A stretch of 10,595 nt of DNA, taken from assembly GCA_002322865.1 (NCBI GenBank), contig DCOH01000043.1, forward strand, positions 7,271 through 17,865. The letters are read 5' to 3'. The position numbers were made by a program, and so were the translations under genes. Shown here one piece after another: positions 1-5,776 of this stretch. Source of the stretch: Sphingobacterium sp. UBA1575 (lineage in GTDB: Bacteria; Bacteroidota; Bacteroidia; Sphingobacteriales; Sphingobacteriaceae). Each line of letters begins with the position of its first letter. The stretch's first letter is position 1. Below the pieces are notes generated by a model. The model had not been told where the DNA came from. It did no database searches and saw nothing but the letters and a program-made list of their open reading frames with translations.

Positions 1-20
1 TTCCTCGCAATGACGCGGGG
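1..20. repeat. Edge of a REP-like dispersed repeat (partial)
   Basis: Read on the minus strand, the first 16 bases give GCGTCATTGCGAGGAA. I recognise this as the core of a short interspersed repeat that appears between genes in many unrelated bacteria, usually continuing as CGAAGCAATC. The element is cut by the window edge, so its second arm cannot be seen. It lies just past the stop codon of the fatty-acid oxidation gene, in the gene-free position typical of such repeats. The identification comes from memory of the motif, not from a second copy in this window. Confidence 0.45.
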
Positions 21-61
21 TTTTGATACGGCCTATTATTTATGATCTTGAATATTTCTAT

Positions 62-2176
62 TTATGCTGACTGCTCTTCATTCCAATTGGAATCAAACCC
101 TGAGTAGAATTTAAAGTCTTTTTTCGATAGCTCGATCAAGGATTTCGGGAGCTCCCATTGTTCACCATATTTGGCAAACTCTAGGCAATCATTTATAAAG
201 GCATGTAGACCCACTTGGTCTATATGTCCGAAAACACCACCTGTTTGCATGGCGTAGCCAACTCCTAGTACCGAACCTAGATCACCATCCTTCGGACTGC
301 TTAAAATTCCATCTTCCAAACAACGGTAGCTATCCAATGCCATCACGTGCAATAACCTGTATTTGATCATGATTAGGCAGGCTGGTTTCGCTGGCTTTTC
401 AATTTCCTTATCTTCCCAAGGCTTTTTACTTCGATCCTCGCTGGAGTATTCATAGAAACCTTTCCCTGATTTACGACCATGCCTACCTTCTGCTATCAAT
501 TTTTTCAGATAATTATAAGCTCTTTCCTGACTGGCATGGAGATTTGGTAACTGATCATACACATGTACCATGAGGTCCAATGAAATCTCGTCCAATACGG
601 CTAATGGTCCTACTGCAAATCCCGCTTCCTTTGCTTGTCGATCGATCACCTCCACCGGCGCTCCTTCCAACAAGAGTGTTATCCCTTCCAAAAGGTAGTT
701 GAAGAAAATACGAGAAGTAAAGAAAGCTGGGCCATCATTGACCACAATAGGGATTTTACGTAGCTTATGGACAAAGGACAATGCCTCTTCCAAAGTCTCC
801 GGACTGGTATCTGCACCTTTGATCACTTCCACCAAGGCCATCCGGTCTACCGGTGAGAAAAAATGAAGTCCGATGAATCGGCTGGGATCTGCACTAAATT
901 TCGCCAACTTATGGATCGGAAGGCTCGTGGTATTGGAGGCAAAGAATCCTTTGGGATCTAATATCGGCAAGCTTTCCTTCACGACCGTAGCCTTCAGGTT
1001 CAAGTCTTCAAATACAGCCTCAATGATTAGGTCCTGTTTGTCCAACCCTTCAAAATGAGATATAGGGTTGATCAAATCCAGGATCTTCTGTTGTTTTTCG
1101 GCTGTCATTTTACCCAGTTCCATCAATTTGTTGGTCACTTTTTCCGAATAGCTCTTTCCTTTTTCTGCGGCAGCATCGGAAATGTCTTTTAATTGGACTT
1201 CTATCCCCGCTTTCGCTGCTTCATAGGCTATCCCGGAACCCATCATTCCTGCACCTAAAACAGTTAGTTTATTGACCCGGCTTTCCGCCTTAGCACCCAA
1301 TGCTGCCGCTTCCTTCATCGAATAATACATTGTGCGGATAATGGACATGGTCTGCTTTTCATGCAGAATATATTCAAATTGGACTAATTCCATGGTCAAC
1401 AATTCCGCTTTGCTCAAGAAAGGGCTGGTTTTAAATATGATGAAACAGGAAATATGTGCCGGAATATTGGAATTCGCCTGTTTGTTCAGCTTTTGGAGTT
1501 CTATATTGATCTCTTCATCGCTCAAGGCTTGCTGCCTTTTAAGGCCGATTCCTGGTTGTTCCAAAAAGTTTAAGGCATCTACTAGGGCTTCATCCAGGTT
1601 ATCCACAAAGGAATCGATCAGATTCAGTTCCAGCGCAGCGCTGCCCTTATAGATCTTTCCCTTGGTCAATACTTCAAAAGCTGTTGAAAGAGGAACTCTT
1701 TCCTTAAGGTGAACCACCGAACCCATACCATAGATGACGGCGTAAGCCCCTTCAGGAAAACCAACTGTTGCCTGATTTCCAACGGCGATCAATTTCGAAC
1801 ATGCCAGTCCAAGAGTATATCCTATACCCAACAGCGCATGATCAAAAATACCAACAATCGGTTTTTTTAATTGATCGATACCTACCATCAGATCCATGAT
1901 CTCAAACAACCTTTTCTTGAATTCGATCTTTTCTTTTGCCTGCTTGAACAACTGCCTAAAATTTAGGGATTCAAATGGTCCTGAAAAATGTAGAACCAAA
2001 CCCCTTATTTCGGGTTTCAGCAAATGGTTCTGCACACGGCGCAATAAAGCGCGGACAAAACCAAAATCCAATTCATAAGCGGTTTCCAATGAATTATGCA
2101 CATAAATTTCCAAAACATAACCATTGATGTTTCTTTCTTGATACTGTATATGTTCGGGCAGGTGATTGATTTCCAT
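62..2176 (-). CDS. FadJ/FadB-type multifunctional protein: 3-hydroxyacyl-CoA dehydrogenase with degenerate enoyl-CoA hydratase domain
   Basis: This 704-residue cytoplasmic protein matches the length and layout of the beta-oxidation alpha subunit: a crotonase-fold domain (about 10-205), a linker, a Rossmann NAD domain (about 303-480) and two C-terminal dehydrogenase domains (about 480-580 and 600-690). The dehydrogenase half looks active: the dinucleotide loop GAGMMG is at 308-313, Asp331 suits NAD, His438 and Glu450 form the catalytic pair in HFFSPVDRMALVE, and GRHGRKSGKGFY follows near 564. In the hydratase half the glutamate of FPEG is kept (Glu142), but the other catalytic glutamate, in LGGGxE of relatives, aligns with Thr121. 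The GAD oxyanion motif is not visible either. The domain may therefore not hydrate enoyl-CoA. I chose the ATG at 2176, 4 bp after the acyl-CoA dehydrogenase stop; an ATG at 2233 would add 19 residues inside that gene. The two genes very likely form one operon. Confidence 0.9.
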   Translation of the reverse strand: MEINHLPEHIQYQERNINGYVLEIYVHNSLETAYELDFGFVRALLRRVQNHLLKPEIRGLVLHFSGPFESLNFRQLFKQAKEKIEFKKRLFEIMDLMVGIDQLKKPIVGIFDHALLGIGYTLGLACSKLIAVGNQATVGFPEGAYAVIYGMGSVVHLKERVPLSTAFEVLTKGKIYKGSAALELNLIDSFVDNLDEALVDALNFLEQPGIGLKRQQALSDEEINIELQKLNKQANSNIPAHISCFIIFKTSPFLSKAELLTMELVQFEYILHEKQTMSIIRTMYYSMKEAAALGAKAESRVNKLTVLGAGMMGSGIAYEAAKAGIEVQLKDISDAAAEKGKSYSEKVTNKLMELGKMTAEKQQKILDLINPISHFEGLDKQDLIIEAVFEDLNLKATVVKESLPILDPKGFFASNTTSLPIHKLAKFSADPSRFIGLHFFSPVDRMALVEVIKGADTSPETLEEALSFVHKLRKIPIVVNDGPAFFTSRIFFNYLLEGITLLLEGAPVEVIDRQAKEAGFAVGPLAVLDEISLDLMVHVYDQLPNLHASQERAYNYLKKLIAEGRHGRKSGKGFYEYSSEDRSKKPWEDKEIEKPAKPACLIMIKYRLLHVMALDSYRCLEDGILSSPKDGDLGSVLGVGYAMQTGGVFGHIDQVGLHAFINDCLEFAKYGEQWELPKSLIELSKKDFKFYSGFDSNWNEEQSA

Positions 2177-2180
2177 AGAT

Positions 2181-3344
2181 TTATTTTTTTGAATAATCGA
2201 CTTGGTCGATACTGATCTTGGCCAAGATTTCAAGCATGATTTCAGAAGTTCCCGCTATAATGGTGCCAACGCGGACATCTCGATATAAGCGTGCAATCTT
2301 ATAATCTTCGGTAAATCCATAGCCACCAAACATCTGCAGGCAATCTGAAACCACCTTTATTGCCAATTCACTGGCCTGTAGTTTTGCAATGGAGCATTCC
2401 TTAACCGCATATATTCCTTGATTCTGTAAATCACAGCAATGATTTATAAAGGCTTTGAGTGTTTCCACATCCGCATACATTTGCGCAAAACGATGGCGTA
2501 ATACTTGAAAATCCTTCAGGGGTTTATTGAAGGCTTCCCGCTGTTGAAGGTAATCTAAGGTATATTCCATGGCTGATTCCGCCGTAGTCAGGCTATGTAT
2601 GCCAGCGGTTAATCGTTCTAATTGCAGACCTCCCATTAAATATTTGAAGCCCTCTCCTTCCACACCTATAAGATGGGATTTCGGGACCCGAACATGGTCG
2701 AACCCAATCTCGGCGGTATCCGAGGCATGCCAACCTAACTTTTCAATTTTATTGCAAGTGACTCCCGGCGTATTCCGATCGACCAAGATCAGGCTGATGC
2801 CCTTGCTTCCTGCAGCAGGATCTGTCTTTACCGCAGTGATAAAGAAGTCGCCGTAATAGCCATTTGTGATGAAGGTTTTGGATCCATTGATGATATATTC
2901 ATCGCCATCGAGCACTGCCGTGGTCTTCATACGCTGAACATCCGAACCTGCACCAGGCTCCGTAATCGCAACGGCACTTACCATATCCCCTTGGATTACT
3001 GCTGTCAGGTATTTCGATTTTAATTCCTCCGAACCATGTTTCCAAAGATAGGGCGTAGACATGTATTGAATCACCAGTGCCGAAACACTGAAACCGCCAG
3101 AAAAGCATTTGGAAATTTCTTCGCAGAAGATAAGGGAATAATAAAAGTCAAGATCCAGGCCGCCGTATTGTTCTGGGTATAGAAGCCCCATATACCCCAT
3201 ATCGCCTAATTTTTTCCAGATGGATTTGTCAATCGCACCTTCTTTTTCCCATTTGTCAATGTGTGGGAGAATTTCTTTTTGAATAAATGACCTTAGACTA
3301 TCTCGGAAAATTAGATGTTCCTCCGTCAATCTTGTGTTGTGCAT
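2181..3344 (-). CDS. Acyl-CoA dehydrogenase (long-chain/isovaleryl-type active site)
   Basis: This 387-residue flavoenzyme would carry out the first step of beta-oxidation, making trans-2-enoyl-CoA from acyl-CoA and passing electrons to electron-transfer flavoprotein. Family hallmarks are clear: AITEPGAGSDV (about 126-136), NGSKTFITNG (153-162) contacting FAD, QREAFNKPL (268-276) and QMFGGYGF (337-344). The position that carries the catalytic glutamate in short- and medium-chain enzymes (YEGT) is alanine here (IIAGTSE, Ala364). Glu243 in LQLERL instead aligns with the catalytic glutamate of isovaleryl-CoA and long-chain dehydrogenases. The enzyme should thus be active, with long or branched substrates as a guess. 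It is the first gene of the unit with the multifunctional protein and has a palindrome in its leader. The ATG at 3344 gives the normal N-terminus. Confidence 0.93.
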   Translation of the reverse strand: MHNTRLTEEHLIFRDSLRSFIQKEILPHIDKWEKEGAIDKSIWKKLGDMGYMGLLYPEQYGGLDLDFYYSLIFCEEISKCFSGGFSVSALVIQYMSTPYLWKHGSEELKSKYLTAVIQGDMVSAVAITEPGAGSDVQRMKTTAVLDGDEYIINGSKTFITNGYYGDFFITAVKTDPAAGSKGISLILVDRNTPGVTCNKIEKLGWHASDTAEIGFDHVRVPKSHLIGVEGEGFKYLMGGLQLERLTAGIHSLTTAESAMEYTLDYLQQREAFNKPLKDFQVLRHRFAQMYADVETLKAFINHCCDLQNQGIYAVKECSIAKLQASELAIKVVSDCLQMFGGYGFTEDYKIARLYRDVRVGTIIAGTSEIMLEILAKISIDQVDYSKK

Positions 3345-3365
3345 AAAAGTTTATTTGGTTCACAG

Positions 3366-3389
3366 TGGTTATTCCATAGAAAATAACCA
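3366..3389. promoter_or_regulatory. Candidate operator palindrome upstream of the acyl-CoA dehydrogenase
   Basis: TGGTTATT (3366-3373) and AATAACCA (3382-3389) are perfect 8-bp inverted arms around an 8-bp spacer. The site ends 21 bp before the acyl-CoA dehydrogenase start. Its symmetry and size fit a dimeric repressor site such as those used by TetR-family regulators of fatty-acid oxidation, but no regulator gene is in the window and no clear promoter box was found beside it. A weak leader hairpin is an alternative. Confidence 0.35.
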
Positions 3390-3502
3390 GAATTAACCCT
3401 GAGCTAAATAGCCGCTGGGTAATTGGGTCTAATTTAATTAAAATGCCTCAAAAAATTCGTTAAATACCTATAAATTTTACATAACTGTTCTAGAAAGGCT
3501 AA

Positions 3503-3529
3503 AGGGTGAATCTTTAATAGAAACACCCT
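3503..3529 (-). terminator. Possible weak terminator hairpin after the 141-residue protein gene
   Basis: AGGGTG and CACCCT form 6-bp inverted arms separated by 15 bases. They lie 27-54 bases past the stop of the minus-strand gene that starts at 3982. On that strand the second arm is followed by TTTAGCC, only a short T run, so termination would be weak. It may be chance. Confidence 0.3.
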
Positions 3530-3556
3530 CTAATCGTAAAAACAACAGTTTATTCT

Positions 3557-3982
3557 TTAATCAAAATATTCCCTACTGATATCCTCCAATTTCTCAGGGA
3601 AGATGTCGGTAGGACAATGCAATAATTGCCTGATGGAGAATAATTGATAGAAACTTCGGTCGTCGAGGATATTCAGAAAAAGGAACAATTCTTTTAGGAT
3701 CAAGCGTTCTTTCTCGTCAGATCTTGTGGACATAATTTCCAATAAGGATAGCTTCATTTCATTCAGGCTCAGGAAGTAATGCGTAAGTCCGCCTCCTAAA
3801 CTCCAAAATCCTTGATCGATGATATCCTTATATTTGATTTTTGCATATAGGTTGTAAATCGATTGTTGCTGTTCTTCATTCAGGTTTTCCAAATTATTGG
3901 CTGAAGTAAAACAATTAATGACAAGCTCCTGCATTTTTTCGGACAAGCTCATTTCCGATACATTTGTTATTGGTGTTTCCAT
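3557..3982 (-). CDS. Hypothetical protein, mostly helical, 141 residues
   Basis: I do not recognise this protein. From the ATG at 3982 it has 141 residues with no signal peptide or membrane segment, so it is probably cytoplasmic. It is rich in Leu, Glu and Ser and looks alpha-helical, with amphipathic stretches at about 11-50 and 76-106. A glycine-rich turn (FWSLGGG, 59-65) sits between them, and a Cys-Pro (123-124) is near the end. The reading frame also runs up to a TTG at 4003, but the ATG 21 bp later is the more natural start. It is preceded by a long structured spacer with an exact Bacteroidota -7 box, so it is probably transcribed alone. Clean length and Bacteroidota-like composition support a real gene; function is unknown. 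Confidence 0.72.
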   Translation of the reverse strand: METPITNVSEMSLSEKMQELVINCFTSANNLENLNEEQQQSIYNLYAKIKYKDIIDQGFWSLGGGLTHYFLSLNEMKLSLLEIMSTRSDEKERLILKELFLFLNILDDRSFYQLFSIRQLLHCPTDIFPEKLEDISREYFD

Positions 3983-4015
3983 ATTATTATGATGAATTTT
4001 CAAGAATTGTTTTTC

Positions 4016-4034
4016 ATTCCTTATAAAAAGGAAT
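4016..4034 (-). promoter_or_regulatory. Leader hairpin upstream of the 141-residue protein gene
   Basis: ATTCCTT (4016-4022) and AAGGAAT (4028-4034) form a perfect 7-bp stem with a 5-base loop. It lies 33 bases before the ATG at 3982. If transcription starts from the -7 box at 4072-4079, this hairpin would be in the 5' untranslated leader. Confidence 0.35.
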
Positions 4035-4036
4035 AC

Positions 4037-4072
4037 GCAGCAGATTTACCATTTACCCATAAAATGTGCTGC
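4037..4072. repeat. 11-bp inverted repeat next to a promoter-like box
   Basis: GCAGCAGATTT (4037-4047) and AAATGTGCTGC (4062-4072) pair at 10 of 11 positions around a 14-base spacer. The outer end touches the -7-like box at 4072-4079, so the repeat would span the transcription start of the minus-strand gene. That placement suits a repressor-type operator. If the start were further upstream it could fold as a leader hairpin. Confidence 0.38.
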
Positions 4073-4079
4073 AAAACTA
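4072..4079 (-). promoter_or_regulatory. Candidate Bacteroidota -7 promoter box
   Basis: On the minus strand this reads TAGTTTTG, an exact match to the Bacteroidota primary sigma -7 consensus TAnnTTTG. It lies about 90 bp before the ATG at 3982. No good -33 TTG is seen at the expected 17-21 bp further upstream; that stretch is an AT-rich palindrome instead. The call therefore rests on one box and its position. Confidence 0.4.
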
Positions 4080-4087
4080 CTGTTTGA

Positions 4088-4116
4088 TGATTAATTAATT
4101 GTTAAATAATTAATCA
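4088..4116. repeat. AT-rich palindrome upstream of the candidate promoter box
   Basis: TGATTAATTAATT (4088-4100) and AAATAATTAATCA (4104-4116) match as inverted arms at 12 of 13 positions around a 3-base centre. It begins 8 bp upstream of the -7-like box, where the -33 region would be, so it could be an operator or activator site. In such AT-rich DNA some symmetry is expected by chance. Confidence 0.35.
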
Positions 4117-4119
4117 AAA

Positions 4120-4185
4120 ATGGAAATTAACATCTTTCTAATGAGCATCTTATGGAATTGTAATCGTGTTTTAATGGAATTCTAA
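4120..4185 (+). CDS. Possible 21-codon small ORF ending just before an orphan terminator (doubtful)
   Basis: An ATG at 4120 opens a 21-residue plus-strand frame with sequence MEINIFLMSILWNCNRVLMEF and a TAA at 4183-4185, five bases before the A-tract of the terminator hairpin. It is hydrophobic in its first half. There is no Shine-Dalgarno sequence and no plus-strand promoter box that I can see. The frame contains the 22-bp-period direct repeat, which argues that the DNA is conserved as a binding site, if at all. It is noted because something transcribed should end at the terminator. Confidence 0.12.
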   Translation: MEINIFLMSILWNCNRVLMEF

Positions 4186-4186
4186 T
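4152..4186. repeat. 13-bp direct repeat with 22-bp period
   Basis: ATGGAATTGTAAT (4152-4164) and ATGGAATTCTAAT (4174-4186) differ at one base and are exactly 22 bp apart, about two helical turns. A weaker relative, ATGGAAATTAAC, is at 4120-4131. Repeats on one face of the helix are typical of sites bound by tandem response-regulator or activator dimers. No partner can be named from the window. Confidence 0.4.
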
Positions 4187-4190
4187 GTAT

Positions 4191-4222
4191 AAAAAAAGTC
4201 AGCCCTTGTGGGACTGACTTTT
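4191..4222. terminator. Orphan intrinsic terminator, stronger on the minus strand
   Basis: AAAAGTCAGCCC (4194-4205) pairs with GGG and CTGACTTTT (4210-4222) around a TTGT loop: a 12-bp stem with one bulged A at 4213. The A-tract at 4191-4197 becomes a run of seven T on the minus strand, giving a textbook leftward terminator. Rightward it has four T. It lies between two divergent genes, so no annotated gene ends here in either direction. Confidence 0.75.
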
Positions 4223-4470
4223 ACATGTGTTTTCCTTAAGTAGTGAAAATGTGGTTGTATATAAAAAATTAAAAGCAATTTTTACTCCAAAAAATCCAGC
4301 GTTAAAAGAATTATTATGTTCAGAGGTCAAATAAGATATTCTTGTAAAGATAAAACTACATTATCTCTGCATTCATCTGAATCCTTGCAGGTTAACAAAA
4401 GAATAAACAGCAATTTTTTCTGAAAATTTGTATATTTATTAGCAGTAATTGAAGTTAATAGATATGCATT

Positions 4471-5223
4471 ATGGCTACATTCAATGACAATTTTTCTAAA
4501 CAAGCTTCCATTTATGCCCAATACCGGCCATCTTATCCGCATGAGCTATACGATTATCTTTCCGAACTAACCCCTACCCATGAATTAGCTTGGGATTGCG
4601 GAACAGGAAATGGACAGTCTGCCATACACCTCGCAGATTTTTATGATTTGGTATATGCAAGTGATCCCAGCGAAGCACAGATCACCAATGCTTTCGCTCA
4701 TGATCGAGTGACCTATAAAATCGAAAAAGCAGAGGAATCAACATTAAAAGATCAATCAGTAGACTTGGTAACCATCGCGCAAGCCATTCATTGGTTTGAT
4801 TACGATAAGTTTTATAATGAAGTAAAAAGAGTGCTCAAAAAAGGAGGCATCATAGCCGCTTGGGCTTATGGGATACCCAGTATAAATAAAGAATTGGATG
4901 TATTGATCAAGCATTTCCATCAAAAAACTGTTGGTCCCTATTGGCCAATCGAAACCCGCAGTATCGATCAGGAATATACGACCATACCCTTCCCATTTCG
5001 GGAAATAGAACCTCCTGAATTCTATATCCGTAAAAGATTTAAATTGGAAGATCTTCTAGGGCATCTTTTGAGTTGGTCTGCGACGCAACGTTTCATGGAG
5101 CAGGTTGGTCAGAACCCTATTGATCAATTGAGATCCGAGGTTGAAAAAATTTGGGGCAACCCACAAATGGCAAAAGATGCCGTATGGAAAATCTACCTAC
5201 GCGTAGGAAAGATCCCTGCGTAG
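4471..5223 (+). CDS. Class I SAM-dependent methyltransferase (Methyltransf_11 type)
   Basis: This 250-residue cytoplasmic protein has the Rossmann-fold methyltransferase signature. The N-terminal FSKQASIYAQYRPSYP (8-23) is typical of a broad family related to yeast trans-aconitate methyltransferase. Motif I WDCGTGNGQ (41-49) binds SAM, Asp65 in SDPS is the likely ribose-binding acidic residue, and QAIHWFD (104-110) followed by VLKKGGIIAAW (121-131) are motifs IV and V. The C-terminal end, YLRVGKIPA, fits the usual ending of relatives. The substrate cannot be told from sequence. It is transcribed alone, away from the structured spacer, and converges on the acetyltransferase gene with 21 bp between stop codons. 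The stop codon lies in the second copy of a short tandem duplication. Confidence 0.85.
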   Translation: MATFNDNFSKQASIYAQYRPSYPHELYDYLSELTPTHELAWDCGTGNGQSAIHLADFYDLVYASDPSEAQITNAFAHDRVTYKIEKAEESTLKDQSVDLVTIAQAIHWFDYDKFYNEVKRVLKKGGIIAAWAYGIPSINKELDVLIKHFHQKTVGPYWPIETRSIDQEYTTIPFPFREIEPPEFYIRKRFKLEDLLGHLLSWSATQRFMEQVGQNPIDQLRSEVEKIWGNPQMAKDAVWKIYLRVGKIPA

Positions 5224-5230
5224 GAAAGAT
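5201..5230. repeat. Tandem 13-bp repeat (17-bp unit) across a stop codon
   Basis: GCGTAGGAAAGAT occurs at 5201-5213 and again at 5218-5230. In the first copy GCG-TAG is read out of phase as part of Arg-Val-Gly-Lys; in the second the same TAG is the stop codon of the methyltransferase. Because 17 is not a multiple of three, a small duplication here could have set or moved the end of the protein. Confidence 0.6.
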
Positions 5231-5244
5231 TTTTAGAAAACTTT

Positions 5245-5775
5245 TTAGTTTAAGACCTTTTCATAAGCTCTTCGTGCACCCCCGCGGAAATACACTTCGC
5301 CACAATAGGTATATCCCAGTTTTTCAAAAACTCGAAGCATTCCTACGTTATCAAAGTTTGTATCCACCCGTAAGCTGTATACCTGCCTTTCTTGACAAAG
5401 CTCCTCTACATCATTCAGCATCTTACTTGCCTGGCCTTTGACATATTTCGACTGGCTTACCGCAATTCTATGCACCACCGCATAAGGCTGATCAGTCAAC
5501 CATTTCCCTTCTATGATCTCATAGGCTGGTTCAATCTCAAAGATCAAAGCCAAATAGCCGTAAACTTCACCTTTAACATTCACATGTACATATCCATAAC
5601 CCAAATCAATATCGCGTTGCACAACTTCGAGGTTTGGATAGCCATCTTGCCATTGCCTACTTCCTTCCTCCTTTCGCTTATCGATCGCCTCCTTTATGAT
5701 CGACCAAATTGCTTCTGCTTCCTCTGGCTTAGCTTTCCTAAGGATAAGATCTTCTAAATTCACTTGATTTGACAT
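5245..5775 (-). CDS. GNAT-family N-acetyltransferase
   Basis: This 176-residue protein should transfer an acetyl group from acetyl-CoA to an amine; the substrate is unknown. Motif A is AVVHRIAVSQSKYVKGQASK (99-118), with YVKGQAS as the acetyl-CoA pyrophosphate loop (a variant of Q/R-x-x-G-x-G/A). Motif B is NFDNVGMLRVFEKLGYTYCG (140-159), the usual helix and final strand. WSIIKEAIDKRKEEGSRQWQ (24-43) matches the N-terminal helices of acetyltransferases that begin with a variable substrate-binding part. The start ATG follows the stop of the upstream gene by a single base (TAA C ATG), so the two are surely cotranscribed and probably translationally coupled. It converges on the methyltransferase gene, with no clear terminator in the 21-bp gap. 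Confidence 0.88.
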   Translation of the reverse strand: MSNQVNLEDLILRKAKPEEAEAIWSIIKEAIDKRKEEGSRQWQDGYPNLEVVQRDIDLGYGYVHVNVKGEVYGYLALIFEIEPAYEIIEGKWLTDQPYAVVHRIAVSQSKYVKGQASKMLNDVEELCQERQVYSLRVDTNFDNVGMLRVFEKLGYTYCGEVYFRGGARRAYEKVLN

Positions 5776-5776
5776 G

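Larger units (their letters stand above)
3983..4470. other. 488-bp gene-free divergent spacer with dense regulatory-type structure
   Basis: This spacer separates the minus-strand 141-residue protein gene from the plus-strand methyltransferase gene. Its left half holds the hairpin, inverted repeats, -7-like box, palindrome, direct repeat and terminator listed separately. The right half (about 4223-4470) is very AT-rich and I see no gene in it. The only near match to a plus-strand -7 box is AAAATTTG at 4423-4430, one mismatch and without a -33 partner. A minus-strand frame from 4542 to 4327 exists but overlaps the methyltransferase start and looks like chance. Confidence 0.6.

Noticed and set aside
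873..2078. Plus-strand frames of 60-106 codons inside the FadJ-like gene
   Set aside because: They are antisense to a strongly conserved protein, have no domain and no upstream signal.
2177..2233. Upstream ATG adding 19 residues to the FadJ-like protein
   Set aside because: It would sit within the acyl-CoA dehydrogenase coding region, the added residues look unlike the family, and the ATG at 2176 lies a normal 4 bp after the preceding stop.
4327..4542. 71-codon minus-strand frame that could end upstream of the strong leftward terminator
   Set aside because: Its start lies inside the well-supported methyltransferase gene on the other strand, it has no recognisable domain, and its composition looks like random translation of AT-rich DNA. 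A non-coding RNA would explain the terminator equally well.
4471..5223. Methyltransferase as BioC, because biotin genes are in the same window
   Set aside because: It is 4 kb from bioA, on the other strand and in a different transcription unit. Its N-terminus (YAQYRPSYP) fits the broad trans-aconitate-type family rather than BioC.
5224..5244. Possible terminator between the convergent methyltransferase and acetyltransferase genes
   Set aside because: The gap is A/T-rich with direct CTAAAAA-like repeats on the minus strand, but no inverted arms of useful length.
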